64,000 nucleotides of DNA from Bog-159 sp049511415 (GTDB lineage Bacteria > Acidobacteriota > Terriglobia > Bryobacterales > Bryobacteraceae), in the NCBI GenBank assembly GCA_049511415.1, contig JBEKYC010000036.1:5370-69369 (forward strand), written 5' to 3'. The position numbers and the translations under genes are program-made. Below are positions 8,982 through 17,276 of this stretch, piece by piece. Positions within the stretch are counted from its first letter, which is position 1, and every line of letters starts with the position of its first letter. The notes under the pieces are model-generated. The model was not told the DNA's origin. It was given only the letters and a program-made list of their open reading frames with translations, and made no database searches.

Positions 8982-10202
8982 GTGAAGACCATTTTCCACG
9001 TGGACATGGACGCGTTCTTCGTATCCGTCGAAGAACTGTTCGATCCATCGCTCAAGGGCAAACCCGTGGTTGTGGGCGGCCGTCCCAATGAGCGCGGCGT
9101 GGTATCGGCTGCGTCTTATGCGGCGCGCAAGTTCGGCGTGCATTCGGCCATGCCGTTGCGCACCGCCGCGCGCTTGTGCCCGCAGGCGATTTTCGTGGAT
9201 GGCCATCCGGAGCGCTACCGCGAATGCTCCGCGCACGTGCACGAGGTGCTCGGCCGCTTCTCGCCGCTGGTCGAAATGGCTTCCATCGACGAAGCGTACC
9301 TGGATATGTCCGGCACCGAACGCCTGCTGGGACCGCCCCTGCGCGCCGCTCACACGCTGCACGAAACCATGAAATCCCAAACCCGCCTGAACTGCTCGAT
9401 CGGTATCGCGGCCTCGCGCCTGGTGGCCAAGGTGGCATCCGATCAAGCCAAACCCAACGGCGTGTTGTGGATTCCGGCTGGTTGCGAGGCGGCCTTTCTG
9501 GCGCCGTTGGACGTGCGCAAGATCCCAGGCGTGGGCAAGGTCACGGAGCAGAATCTGCACACGCTTTCGATTCGCAAGGTCGGCGATCTGGCGCAGCTGG
9601 ACGAGCGCTACCTGGAAGAGCGCTTCGGCAAGTGGGGGCTGGCGCTGGCCGGTAAGTCGCGCGGCCTGGATGCGGGCGGCTGGTTCGACACGGCGATCGG
9701 CGAAGACGTTGGCCCCAAGTCCATTAGTCACGAACATACTTATAACGAAGACACCAACGACCTGGTGGTGTTGGAGTCCACCCTGGCGAAGCTTTCGGAG
9801 ATGGTCGGTCGGCGTTTGCGGGAGCATGGTCTGCGCGCGCGCACGGTGCAGCTCAAGCTGCGCTATGCGGACTTTTCGACGATCACGCGGGCGCATTCGA
9901 TCGACCGGCCCACGCAGCTCGATACCGAAATCTTCAATCAGGCGCGGGCGCTCTTCTTGAAAAACTGGAAGCCGGGCGCGAAGGTGCGTCTGCTCGGTGT
10001 GCATGCCGCGTCCTTTGAAGAGGTACAGGATCAGATGGATCTCCTCGACGAAGGCAAACATACGCGCTGGGAGCAGGCGCTGGCCGCGGCCGACCGGCTG
10101 CGCGACAAGTACGGCGATTCGGCGGTGTCGCTGGCGGCGGGCATGAAAGGCGTGTTCCGCGAACGCGTGCACGAAGCCGACCCGCGGCGGGTGAAGCGCT
10201 GA
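8982..10202 (+). CDS. dinB: DNA polymerase IV (Y family translesion polymerase)
   Basis: A 406-residue Y-family polymerase. Motifs are in the expected order: FHVDMDAFF (metal-binding Asp, residues 5-13), SIDEAYLDMS (catalytic Asp-Glu, about 103-112), the thumb helix-hairpin-helix RKIPGVGKVTEQNL (about 181-194), then the little-finger domain. It copies damaged DNA with low fidelity. The start is GTG 8982, because the family begins directly with the DMDAFF strand and no good upstream start exists. No C-terminal beta-clamp motif is obvious at the very end (PRRVKR). Its TGA is immediately followed by the ATG of trmFO without a gap, so the two are probably co-transcribed. Confidence 0.97.
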   Translation: MKTIFHVDMDAFFVSVEELFDPSLKGKPVVVGGRPNERGVVSAASYAARKFGVHSAMPLRTAARLCPQAIFVDGHPERYRECSAHVHEVLGRFSPLVEMASIDEAYLDMSGTERLLGPPLRAAHTLHETMKSQTRLNCSIGIAASRLVAKVASDQAKPNGVLWIPAGCEAAFLAPLDVRKIPGVGKVTEQNLHTLSIRKVGDLAQLDERYLEERFGKWGLALAGKSRGLDAGGWFDTAIGEDVGPKSISHEHTYNEDTNDLVVLESTLAKLSEMVGRRLREHGLRARTVQLKLRYADFSTITRAHSIDRPTQLDTEIFNQARALFLKNWKPGAKVRLLGVHAASFEEVQDQMDLLDEGKHTRWEQALAAADRLRDKYGDSAVSLAAGMKGVFRERVHEADPRRVKR

Positions 10203-11570
10203 ATGCCGAACCAAATTCATGTCATCGGCGGGGGGCTGGCGGGTTCGGAAGCGGCCTGGCAGATCGCGGAAGCGGGGCTGGCGGTGGTTTTGCACGAGAT
10301 GCGGCCGGGGCGGGCGACGGCGGCACACCAGACCGATCGGCTGGCGGAACTGGTCTGCAGCAATTCGTTGAAGTCCGAGCAGGAAGATTCCGCGCCGTGG
10401 CTGCTGAAGCAGGAATTGCGCCGCCTGGGATCGCTGATTTTGCGCGCGGCCGCGATCGCGCGCGTTCCGGGCGGCCATGCGCTCACCGTGGATCGCGGCA
10501 TCTTCGCGGAGGAAGTGACCCGCGCGATCACCGCGCACCCGCGCATCGAAATCCGCCGCGAGGAAGTGTGCGAAGCTCCCGCGGGAGCCATCACGATCAT
10601 CGCCACTGGGCCACTGACCAGCGATGCGCTCGCGGCCGAGATCGGCCGCCTCACCGGCTCCGAGCGGCTCTTCTTTTATGACAGCATCAGCCCGATCGTC
10701 GAAGCGGATTCGGTGGATCAAACCATCGCCTTCCGCGCGTCGCGCTACGACAAATCGCTCGATGGCACGGCAGACTATCTCAACTGCCCCTTCGACCGCG
10801 CGCAATACGATGCTTTCCTGGATGCGCTGCTGGCGGCGCAAACGGTGGAATCGCACATCGACGAAGGCGTGCCGTATTTCGAAGCCTGCCTGCCCATCGA
10901 GGAACTGGCCCGCCGCGGGCGCGATACGCTGCGCTTCGGTCCGATGAAGCCCATGGGGCTAACGGATCCGCGCACGGGCCGCCGGCCATGGGCTGTGGTG
11001 CAACTCCGGCAGGAGAATCTGCGCGCCGACAGCTACAACCTGGTCGGCTTTCAGAACCACCTGAAGTTCGGCGAGCAGGCGCACATCCTGCGCCTGATTC
11101 CGGGACTCGAAAACGCCGAGTTCATCCGCTTCGGGCAGATCCATCGCAACACCTATATTAATGCGCCGGCGCTGCTGACTCCCACGCTGCAATTGCGCGC
11201 GCGGCCCGAGATTCTGTTTGCCGGCCAGATCTCCGGTGTGGAAGGTTACGTGGAAGCCATCGCCACCGGGCTGATGGCGGGACGGCACGCGGCGGATCTG
11301 GCGCGGGGCGTGGAACTGCGCCCCTTCCCGCGCGAAACCGCGCTGGGATCGTTGTGCCACTACATCTCCGGCGCCGATCCCCGGAATTATCAGCCGGCCA
11401 ATATCACCTTCGATCTGTTGCCGCCGCTCGATGAGCCGACGCGACTCCAGTTGCGGCGCGACAAGCGGGCACGCCACGCCGAGGTGTGCCGGCGGGCACA
11501 GGTGTGGCTCGATCGGCATCTTGCCAGCGCGGAACAGTCTGGCTACACTCTTACAGGAGGCCAGTTATGA
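10203..11570 (+). CDS. trmFO: Methylenetetrahydrofolate-tRNA-(uracil-5-)-methyltransferase
   Basis: TrmFO uses methylene-THF and FADH2 to methylate U54 of the tRNA T-loop. The N-terminal FAD-binding fingerprint is IHVIGGGLAGSEAAW (residues 5-19), followed by the family signatures VVLHEMRP, ELVCSNSLKSE and, later, YINAPALLTPTLQ and GQISGVEGYVEAIATGL. At 455 aa it is family length. It begins at the base after the dinB stop and ends overlapping the next ATG as ATGA (11567-11570), so it sits in a tight operon with dinB and the small exported proteins. Parts of its central region and its last 30 codons have been copied downstream (12515-12675). Confidence 0.97.
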   Translation: MPNQIHVIGGGLAGSEAAWQIAEAGLAVVLHEMRPGRATAAHQTDRLAELVCSNSLKSEQEDSAPWLLKQELRRLGSLILRAAAIARVPGGHALTVDRGIFAEEVTRAITAHPRIEIRREEVCEAPAGAITIIATGPLTSDALAAEIGRLTGSERLFFYDSISPIVEADSVDQTIAFRASRYDKSLDGTADYLNCPFDRAQYDAFLDALLAAQTVESHIDEGVPYFEACLPIEELARRGRDTLRFGPMKPMGLTDPRTGRRPWAVVQLRQENLRADSYNLVGFQNHLKFGEQAHILRLIPGLENAEFIRFGQIHRNTYINAPALLTPTLQLRARPEILFAGQISGVEGYVEAIATGLMAGRHAADLARGVELRPFPRETALGSLCHYISGADPRNYQPANITFDLLPPLDEPTRLQLRRDKRARHAEVCRRAQVWLDRHLASAEQSGYTLTGGQL

Positions 11571-12328
11571 ATCTTCGGATTTGGGCGCCTGCGTTTTTGA
11601 CGTTAATTGGAACGGTGGCATTCGGGCAGGAGGCCGCTCGACGGCCGTTGCCCGGCGCAGTCACCGGAGCACCCTATTCGGCGGACGACGTGACCGAGCG
11701 CGTGCAGACCTTGGCGGATGGAACGCACCTCACGCACACGACGACAGCCAAAATCTATCGCGATTCCGAGGGCCGGACCCGTACCGAGACCCACCTGAAC
11801 GTGCCGGCGGAAGGCGGGGAAACCCCCGTCAGGATTGAAATATTCGATCCCGTGGCGCGCGTGCGGTACACCATGAACACACGACAAAAGATCGTGCACA
11901 AGATGACCCTTTCACCGCGCCAAGGCCTGCCGATGCAAATGCAACAAGCGGTCGAGACCAGTGGCCAAACTTCGTCCAGCGCGCCGGCGCGCTTGGGACA
12001 ATCCGAGGTCCAGGAAGCCAACGGCTCCACGCATTCGAGCGAAAAGCTCGGCACGCAGACCATCGAAGGTCTGGTTGTGGAGGGCAGGCGGCACACCACC
12101 ACCTGGCCGGCGGGATCGCACATGGGGAACGATCGCCCCGTCACTGAAATCTCCGAAACCTGGAGGTCCCCGGAGCTGCGCATTGTCGTGCTTTTAAAGC
12201 AGAGCGATCCGCAAGCCGGCGAAACCACCCGCAAGCTGACTAACATCAGCCGCGCGGAGCCGGATCCCAGCTTGTTCCAGCCGCCCGCCGATTACGTCGT
12301 GAAGACCGACGATCGCGGGGAGAATTAG
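11567..12328 (+). CDS. Small exported protein, paralogue A1 of a duplicated pair
   Basis: A 253-residue protein with a Sec signal peptide (MNLRIWAPAFLTLIGTVAFG) and no membrane segment after it. The conserved core runs from GAPYSADDVTERVQTLADGT through KIYRDSEGRTRTE to EGRRHTTTWPAGS and ends PSLFQPPADYVV. This pattern recurs in acidobacterial exported proteins of unknown function. The start ATG is preceded by AGGAGG with ideal spacing and overlaps the trmFO stop, so it is translationally coupled to trmFO. Its closest relative is the gene at 12680, with which it shares most of its sequence. Confidence 0.75.
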   Translation: MNLRIWAPAFLTLIGTVAFGQEAARRPLPGAVTGAPYSADDVTERVQTLADGTHLTHTTTAKIYRDSEGRTRTETHLNVPAEGGETPVRIEIFDPVARVRYTMNTRQKIVHKMTLSPRQGLPMQMQQAVETSGQTSSSAPARLGQSEVQEANGSTHSSEKLGTQTIEGLVVEGRRHTTTWPAGSHMGNDRPVTEISETWRSPELRIVVLLKQSDPQAGETTRKLTNISRAEPDPSLFQPPADYVVKTDDRGEN

Positions 12329-12329
12329 T

Positions 12330-12683
12330 CTGAATCGGCGCGTTTGGTTTCTCGCGCTGCCGGTAGCGATGGCAGCCGCCGTATTCGGACAAGATGCACA
12401 GCCGGCGTTTCGCGCGCCGGAGCCGGGTTGGCCCGCAAAGAGATATCGCGATTCACAAGGCCGGACTCGAACCGCCCATGCGACGCTGATCGAGATCGCC
12501 GATCCCATCGCGCTCGCGCATCGACCAGGACGTACCGGATTTCGAAGCCTGCCTGCGCCAGGAAAATCTACGGGCCGACAGCTACAACGCCCCGAGGTGT
12601 GCCGCCGGGCACCGGTGTGGCTCGATCGGCGCCTTGCCAGCGCGGAACAGTCTGGCTACACTCTTACAGGAGGCCCCGTATGA
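12330..12683 (+). pseudogene. Chimeric remnant: paralogue B1 N-terminus joined to trmFO C-terminus
   Basis: The first part (from CTG 12330) encodes NRRVWFLALPVAMAA and QDAQPAFRAPEPGW, nearly identical to the start of the gene at 13422, but the ATG has become CTG and most of the middle is deleted (only KRYRDSQGRTRT and IEIADP survive). The frame then runs into copied trmFO sequence and ends PEVCRRAPVWLDRRLASAEQ and so on, matching the TrmFO C-terminus. Its stop overlaps the ATG at 12680 exactly as trmFO overlaps 11567. It is open as 117 codons from CTG or 104 from ATG 12369, but is most likely a duplication scar. Confidence 0.75.
12515..12675 (+). repeat. Collapsed second copy of trmFO 3' sequence
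   Basis: Three blocks copy trmFO in order with the intervening sequence deleted: 12515-12556 matches 10852-10893, 12556-12588 matches 11007-11039, and 12594-12675 matches 11481-11562. The last block is 82 nt with only a few mismatches and includes the AGGAGG ribosome site. It shows that a unit of trmFO tail plus genes A and B was tandemly duplicated and then partly deleted. Confidence 0.85.
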
Positions 12684-13420
12684 ATGTTCGGATTTGGGCG
12701 CCTGCTTTCGTGACGATATTGGGAACGGCGGCTTTCGCGCAGGAAATCCCCGGCGCAGTCACTGGAGCACCCTATTCCGCGGACGACGTGACTGAGCGCG
12801 TTCGGACTTTAGCGGATGGAACGCACCTCACGCACACAACCACAGGCAAGATCTATCGCGATTCGGAGGGCCGGACGCGTACCGAGATAAACATGGATGT
12901 TGCGGCGGACGCCGGGGATCCCACCGTCAGGATTGAAATATTCGATCCCGTGGCGCGCGTGCGTTACACCTTCAACACCCAACAAAAGGTTGTGCATAAG
13001 TTTATTCTCTCGCCGGGCCAAGGTTTGCCGATGCAACAAGCCGGCGAGACCGGTGGCCAAGCTTCGTCGAGCGCTCCGGCGCGCATGGCACAGTCCGAAG
13101 TCCAGGAAGCCAATCGCCCCACACATACCAAAAAAAATCTCGGTACCCAGATCATCGAAGGTCTGGTTGTGCAGGGCAGGCGGCACACTACGACGTGGCC
13201 GGCGGGATCGCACATGGGAAATGATCGCCCCGTCACTCAAATCTCCGAAGCCTGGAGGTCGCCGGAGCTGCGCATTGACGTGCTCTCCAAGCTGAGCGGT
13301 CCGCAAATCCCCGACATCACCCGCAAGCTGACTAAAATCAGCCGCACGGAGCCGGATCCCAGCTTGTTCCAGCCACCGGCCGATTATGTCGTGAAGAGCG
13401 ACGATCGCGGAGAGAATTAG
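12680..13420 (+). CDS. Small exported protein, paralogue A2 of a duplicated pair
   Basis: A 246-residue copy of the protein at 11567. The signal peptide MNVRIWAPAFVTILGTAAFA is followed by the same core (GAPYSADDVTERVRTLADGT, KIYRDSEGRTRTE, QGRRHTTTWPAGS, PSLFQPPADYVV). ATG 12680 was chosen over upstream in-frame codons because AGGAGG stands just before it, the signal peptide starts there, and the preceding codons are duplicated trmFO sequence. Differences from the first copy are spread along the gene, so the duplication is not very recent. Function unknown; exported to the periplasm or beyond. Confidence 0.75.
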   Translation: MNVRIWAPAFVTILGTAAFAQEIPGAVTGAPYSADDVTERVRTLADGTHLTHTTTGKIYRDSEGRTRTEINMDVAADAGDPTVRIEIFDPVARVRYTFNTQQKVVHKFILSPGQGLPMQQAGETGGQASSSAPARMAQSEVQEANRPTHTKKNLGTQIIEGLVVQGRRHTTTWPAGSHMGNDRPVTQISEAWRSPELRIDVLSKLSGPQIPDITRKLTKISRTEPDPSLFQPPADYVVKSDDRGEN

Positions 13421-13421
13421 T

Positions 13422-14231
13422 ATGAACCACCGCGTTTGGCTTCTCATCCTGCCGACAGCCTTGGCAGTCGCTACATTCGCACAAGATGCACAGCCGGCGT
13501 TTCGCGCACCGCAAGCGGGATGGTCGGCAACGATGGGACCGGTCACAGAATTTGGCGGGCAGCCAGTTACCGGAGCACCCTACTCCGCCGACGAAGTCGT
13601 CGAACGGGTGCAGACCCTGGCGGATGGGACGCACCTTTCCACGACAAGCACCACAAAGAAGTACCGCGATTCGCTAGGCCGGACACGCACCGAGCGGCCG
13701 ATGGCTATGGCTGGGCCTCGCGCCTCAGATGCACCGATGTGGATCGAGATTTCCGATCCGGTCGCGCAGGTCCACTACGTACTCAATGTCCAGGACAAGA
13801 CCGCTACGAGGCAGAGCGCGACGACGCCGGAACCGCGTGGCTCCGGAAGTGCACGCCCCGTGCCACCGCCGCAACCACCCCCGCCGGCTATCGGACGGCG
13901 CGAGATGCCAGCCGAACAGGCTCCCGAGACGACCTCCGAAAAGCTCGACCCGCAAACCATGGAAGGGCTGATGGTGGAGGGTACCCGGCAGACCACCACC
14001 TGGCCCGTGGGATCGATGTGGGGCAACGACCGGCCCTTCTCCACGGTCAACGAACGATGGCTCTCGCCGGAACTGAAAGTAACCGTGCTCACGAAACGGA
14101 CCGATCCGCGCAACGGCGACACCATCGTTAAGCTGGTCAACATCAGCCGCGCCGAGCCGGACCCCAACCTGTTCCGCCCGCCGGCCGACTACACCGTCAC
14201 GGAGAACCAACCGGAGGGTTTCTACCACTAA
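13422..14231 (+). CDS. Small exported protein, paralogue B2
   Basis: A 269-residue protein with signal peptide (MNHRVWLLILPTALAVATFA) and the same core motifs as the A genes: GAPYSADEVVERVQTLADGT, KKYRDSLGRTRTE, WIEISDPVAQVHY, EGTRQTTTWPVGS, PNLFRPPADYTV. It carries an added Pro-rich linker (RPVPPPQPPPPA, about residues 145-157). ATG 13422 starts one base after the preceding TAG and is preceded by GGAGAG. It is the intact partner of the broken copy at 12330. Function unknown; probably secreted. It ends 5 nt before xerC, so it likely shares that transcript. Confidence 0.75.
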   Translation: MNHRVWLLILPTALAVATFAQDAQPAFRAPQAGWSATMGPVTEFGGQPVTGAPYSADEVVERVQTLADGTHLSTTSTTKKYRDSLGRTRTERPMAMAGPRASDAPMWIEISDPVAQVHYVLNVQDKTATRQSATTPEPRGSGSARPVPPPQPPPPAIGRREMPAEQAPETTSEKLDPQTMEGLMVEGTRQTTTWPVGSMWGNDRPFSTVNERWLSPELKVTVLTKRTDPRNGDTIVKLVNISRAEPDPNLFRPPADYTVTENQPEGFYH

Positions 14232-14236
14232 GTCCG

Positions 14237-15133
14237 GTGTCCGATCTGCAGCTTCAAATCGACCGCTATCTGGCGGAACTGGCGCGCGCCCAAGTATCGC
14301 CCCATACGCTGGAAGCTTATGGCGGCGATCTGCGGCAATTCCTGGACTACTTCACGCCGCCCGGTAGTGAGCCGCCACCTCTGGCCGGGTTGCACGTGCT
14401 GGAAATTCGCGAGTGGATGGCCGATCTGTACGCCCACAACCTGAGCGCCGTTTCCATTCGGCGCAAACTGGCGGCGGTGCGTGGGCTATTCCGCTTTCTC
14501 TCGCGCGAAGGCCTGATCGCCATGAATCCGGCGCGCCTGGTGCGCACGCCGAAAGCCCCCAAGCGCCTCCCCGACGTAATGACCGCGGAGCAGGTCAACG
14601 GCCTCATCGATACGGTGGCGGCGGACAAGTTCGAGCGTCCGCATCCCGCTCGCGACCGCGCCATATTCGAATTTCTCTACGGCTGCGGCATTCGCGTCAG
14701 CGAGCTGGTGGGGCTCAACCTGGAAGATATCGACCGCGCCGAGCGTTGGATCCGCGTGCGAGGTAAAGGCAAGAAGGAGCGCCAGGTGCCGTTCGCCTCC
14801 AAGGCCGCCGAAGCCCTGGACCGGTATCTCGCCGAGCGCCCAGCCACAACCGGACCACAGGCCGTGTTTCTGAATCATCGCGGAGGCCGCTTGACGCCGC
14901 GCGGTGTGGCCGGGATCGTCAAGCTTTACGGCGTGCTGGTAAACGGCGACTCTTCCATCCATCCCCATAGTTTCCGGCACGCGTACGCCACGCACCTTCT
15001 GGCGGATGGCGCCGACCTGCGCGCGATCCAGGAATTGCTCGGTCACGCGCGGCTTTCCACCACCCAGAAGTATACTCAGGTTTCCCTCACCGATTTGATG
15101 GAGGTGTATGACCGCGCCCACCCCAAAGCATAA
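14237..15133 (+). CDS. xerC: Tyrosine recombinase XerC/XerD type
   Basis: A 298-residue tyrosine recombinase that resolves chromosome dimers at dif. It has an N-terminal SAM-like DNA-binding domain (residues 1-90) and a catalytic domain with R in GCGIRVSELVGLNL, HSFRHAYATHLL (His and Arg), LGHARLSTTQKYTQ (His and the Tyr nucleophile). The start is GTG 14237. XerC and XerD cannot be separated with certainty; position in an operon and length fit XerC-like proteins. Its last 23 bases before the stop are one copy of the direct repeat that bounds the inserted element, so the gene's tail and stop codon (GCA TAA) come from the element or were preserved by it. Confidence 0.93.
   Translation: MSDLQLQIDRYLAELARAQVSPHTLEAYGGDLRQFLDYFTPPGSEPPPLAGLHVLEIREWMADLYAHNLSAVSIRRKLAAVRGLFRFLSREGLIAMNPARLVRTPKAPKRLPDVMTAEQVNGLIDTVAADKFERPHPARDRAIFEFLYGCGIRVSELVGLNLEDIDRAERWIRVRGKGKKERQVPFASKAAEALDRYLAERPATTGPQAVFLNHRGGRLTPRGVAGIVKLYGVLVNGDSSIHPHSFRHAYATHLLADGADLRAIQELLGHARLSTTQKYTQVSLTDLMEVYDRAHPKA
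15107..15129. repeat. Left 23-bp direct repeat (putative attL) inside xerC end
   Basis: This 23-bp sequence, starting TATGACCGCG and ending CCCAAAGC, is repeated exactly at 19432-19454. It encodes the last residues of XerC (YDRAHPKA). Flanking bases differ at both sides, so the identity is exactly 23 bp. Confidence 0.9.
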
Positions 15134-15134
15134 A

Positions 15135-16442
15135 TCACGAACGCGGACGGGAACCTGGTAAGTCCTGCGGTTCGTGACCATTGGCGGACTCCGCGGGAAT
15201 GTGTTTGTCGACGATGACCGCCACCGGTGGGTCGCCGACCGATTCTTCCTCCTGACGCGTGATCCGGATGGCGAACAGTACTTGAAACTGCTCGGGAAAC
15301 GGACCTCCCATCGGAACTCCAAGCGCAGCAGCCAACCGCGACATGCTTTCGTCGCATTGCAGGCAGGCTGCAACCCCCTTAAAAGCCGCGGTATGGTGCG
15401 CGGCGATGATTGTCGAGACGCGGTTCGGCAGGGGTCCCTTGAGCCTTGTCAGAAGGGCGTAGACCAGGTATTCGATTTTGGAGTCCGAGGGAACCGTGTA
15501 ATCCTCGAATGCCGCCAGTTTGGCGCGCATCCCGGGCATGCCGTCATCTTGGAACTTGCCGATTCCGCGTTCCTCAACCCGAAATGGGAACAGCTCGTAC
15601 GGATCGGGAGCGTCCGGCCCGATGAGTTTCGCTACCAGGCCGTGAGTTCGGACATTACCCAGCAGCACCAGATCCGCATCCGGGATCTTCAGTCCCTGGA
15701 CGGTGTGTTCGGCGCGAAACTCGCTTTCGACGTGTTGGCGCGACAAGCCGTCGGTAATCGCGTGAATGCAGCACATCTCACCGGCTGTAACATAGTACCG
15801 GATCGGGATAAGCTCGTAACGCCGGATGCGGACTGACTTGCGAACCTCGCGGTAGCTGGCTTTAGGTTCGTCCTTGTGCGCGTGTTCCGTGCCCCGGCCG
15901 GCTGGTTTACGCAGTTCAAACAACCTGATGAAGTATCTGTTCCGATGTTCTGCCAGATAGGGCTTACTTTTTTTGAACTCCGCGAATGAGAGAGATCCGA
16001 TGCCGCCGTTATAATCCTGAAACCGGATGAAGGCGCGGTGATCGGTTTGCCGGAAGAACAATACCTCCGTGTAAAGGATCAGCGTCTTGGCCGAAGGACG
16101 TGTGTGGGCACTCCAAAACGCGGCCCGGGAGAGCCTGCGCTTCCTGATTTCCGCTTCCGGATTTGGATCACAGATCAGCGCGGGCTCGCCGCGCGTGATG
16201 CTGATGATGAAATCCAATTCGCGGCCGGCCCCCTCTGCGAAGAAGTCCCCCAGCCTCCGCCTCATTCTGGTAAGCACTGGGCTCGGATTCCTCGCGATCG
16301 GGGTTAGAGCGGTAATGGTTACAGGATCGGGCCGTGACTTACTGAGGATCACGAAAATGCTTCTTTCTTGCCCCTTAGGGAAGACATTGGAAAGAACGGC
16401 TTCAATAGCGGTGGACTCCGCGGCGCGTTGGTTAGTCGTCAT
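15135..16442 (-). CDS. Unknown 435-aa protein, cargo of the xerC insertion
   Basis: A soluble protein without signal peptide or membrane segment. The C-terminal half contains ADLVLLGNVRTHGLVAKLIG, then FPFRVEERGI, VSTIIAAHHTAAFKGVAACL and FPEQFQVLFAIRI. From memory this order resembles a C-terminal domain found in acidobacterial regulator-like or hypothetical proteins; I cannot name it or prove it. The N-terminal half (residues 1-160) has no motif I know. ATG 16442 was chosen over an upstream in-frame codon because the extra residues are Cys-rich and unlike the rest. The stop lies only 6 bp from the left repeat, so the gene fills the element's left end. Confidence 0.65.
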   Translation of the reverse strand: MTTNQRAAESTAIEAVLSNVFPKGQERSIFVILSKSRPDPVTITALTPIARNPSPVLTRMRRRLGDFFAEGAGRELDFIISITRGEPALICDPNPEAEIRKRRLSRAAFWSAHTRPSAKTLILYTEVLFFRQTDHRAFIRFQDYNGGIGSLSFAEFKKSKPYLAEHRNRYFIRLFELRKPAGRGTEHAHKDEPKASYREVRKSVRIRRYELIPIRYYVTAGEMCCIHAITDGLSRQHVESEFRAEHTVQGLKIPDADLVLLGNVRTHGLVAKLIGPDAPDPYELFPFRVEERGIGKFQDDGMPGMRAKLAAFEDYTVPSDSKIEYLVYALLTRLKGPLPNRVSTIIAAHHTAAFKGVAACLQCDESMSRLAAALGVPMGGPFPEQFQVLFAIRITRQEEESVGDPPVAVIVDKHIPAESANGHEPQDLPGSRPRS

Positions 16443-16650
16443 GAAAGAATGCTCTATGTTACTTCGCAACGAGCAATTATTGCAAACAATTCCGCAACAT
16501 TGCATAACGAGCTATCGCACAGCGTTCGAACGCCTTCACTGTTGGCGCTACTTAGGGGTAGCTATTGCAATAAATCTGAGGTAGCTTTCTTACAGACCTT
16601 GAGGATTCGGCGCATTGACAGAGCTTAACCGAGGGAAGGAGGAGCGCACA

Positions 16651-16953
16651 ATGACGGATGAGACGCATCTGCACGAAAGAACCTTGCGGCTTCAGCGCCT
16701 TCTCAACGAGGCGTTGGCACAGGACCGGCCCGTAAGACCTAACGCGGACCCTTCCGTGGCGGTGGTTGGACGAGAGGATGCTCGAATTTCGGTGGAGATT
16801 TCCGCCGCAACCTACCACGCCATGGTCGCTCTGGCAGCCAGGGAGAATGTGACTATGCAGCAGCTATGCGAACGGATGCTGACGGCATATCTGTCTGGAA
16901 GGGGATACCATCATGCCTGCGTTCTGCGGATGTGCGTAGGGGCTTCAAAATGA
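16651..16953 (+). CDS. Small ribbon-helix-helix-like protein in the xerC insertion
   Basis: A 100-residue protein. ATG 16651 follows AAGGAGG with good spacing, better than a TTG upstream. The segment ARISVEISAATYHAMVALA followed by ENVTMQQLCERMLTAYL has the beta-strand plus two-helix pattern of ribbon-helix-helix DNA-binding proteins, such as antitoxins and partition or relaxosome proteins, but this rests on pattern only. It is divergent from the 435-aa gene with about 200 bp between them, so it may regulate that gene or itself. Confidence 0.6.
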   Translation: MTDETHLHERTLRLQRLLNEALAQDRPVRPNADPSVAVVGREDARISVEISAATYHAMVALAARENVTMQQLCERMLTAYLSGRGYHHACVLRMCVGASK

Positions 16954-16957
16954 GAAC

Positions 16958-16986
16958 GCCTCTCCGGCTTTCGTGGCCGGAGAGGC
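16958..16986. terminator. Strong hairpin between convergent genes
   Basis: GCCTCTCCGGC (16958-16968) pairs perfectly with GCCGGAGAGGC (16976-16986) over a 7-nt loop. It lies just after the stop of the plus-strand gene at 16953 and 41 bp before the end of the minus-strand gene at 17027, so it can serve both as a bidirectional terminator. No long T-run follows. Confidence 0.65.
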
Positions 16987-17026
16987 CGGTACTGCGCAGA
17001 TGCGTTGGACTGAGTTTGCGGGCGGC

Positions 17027-17260
17027 TTAGTTGCTGAGCAAGCGGCGGTACCACTGGCCCAGCAACCATCCCGAGCGGTAAGGGTCATGCTCCCGCGGGA
17101 TTGCTGGGTGCCACTCCCCTGGGTAAACCAGCAGAGTGCCGTCGCGGTATCGCAAATCGCGAAATCCGTTGAGTATCCCACGCACGAAAAGATCGTCGTC
17201 GAGGGCACAACCCTCCGGCACGTGCTTCCTGAGCTGTTCGATCGGTATAGGCAAAAGCAT
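17027..17260 (-). CDS. Small hypothetical protein in the xerC insertion
   Basis: A 77-residue protein beginning MLLPIPIEQLRKHVPEG and ending GWLLGQWYRRLLSN, rich in aromatic residues, with no export signal. AAGGAG lies 7 nt before the ATG. It follows the next upstream gene on the same strand by 16 nt, so both form a two-gene unit read from the promoter at 17593-17621. I do not recognise the family. Confidence 0.55.
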   Translation of the reverse strand: MLLPIPIEQLRKHVPEGCALDDDLFVRGILNGFRDLRYRDGTLLVYPGEWHPAIPREHDPYRSGWLLGQWYRRLLSN

Positions 17261-17276
17261 TTCATCTCTCCTTTTC

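Noticed and set aside
8964..10856. 630-codon open frame on the minus strand, antisense to dinB and trmFO
   Set aside because: High-GC shadow frame: Arg/Gly/His-rich composition, no motif, and both opposing genes are certain.
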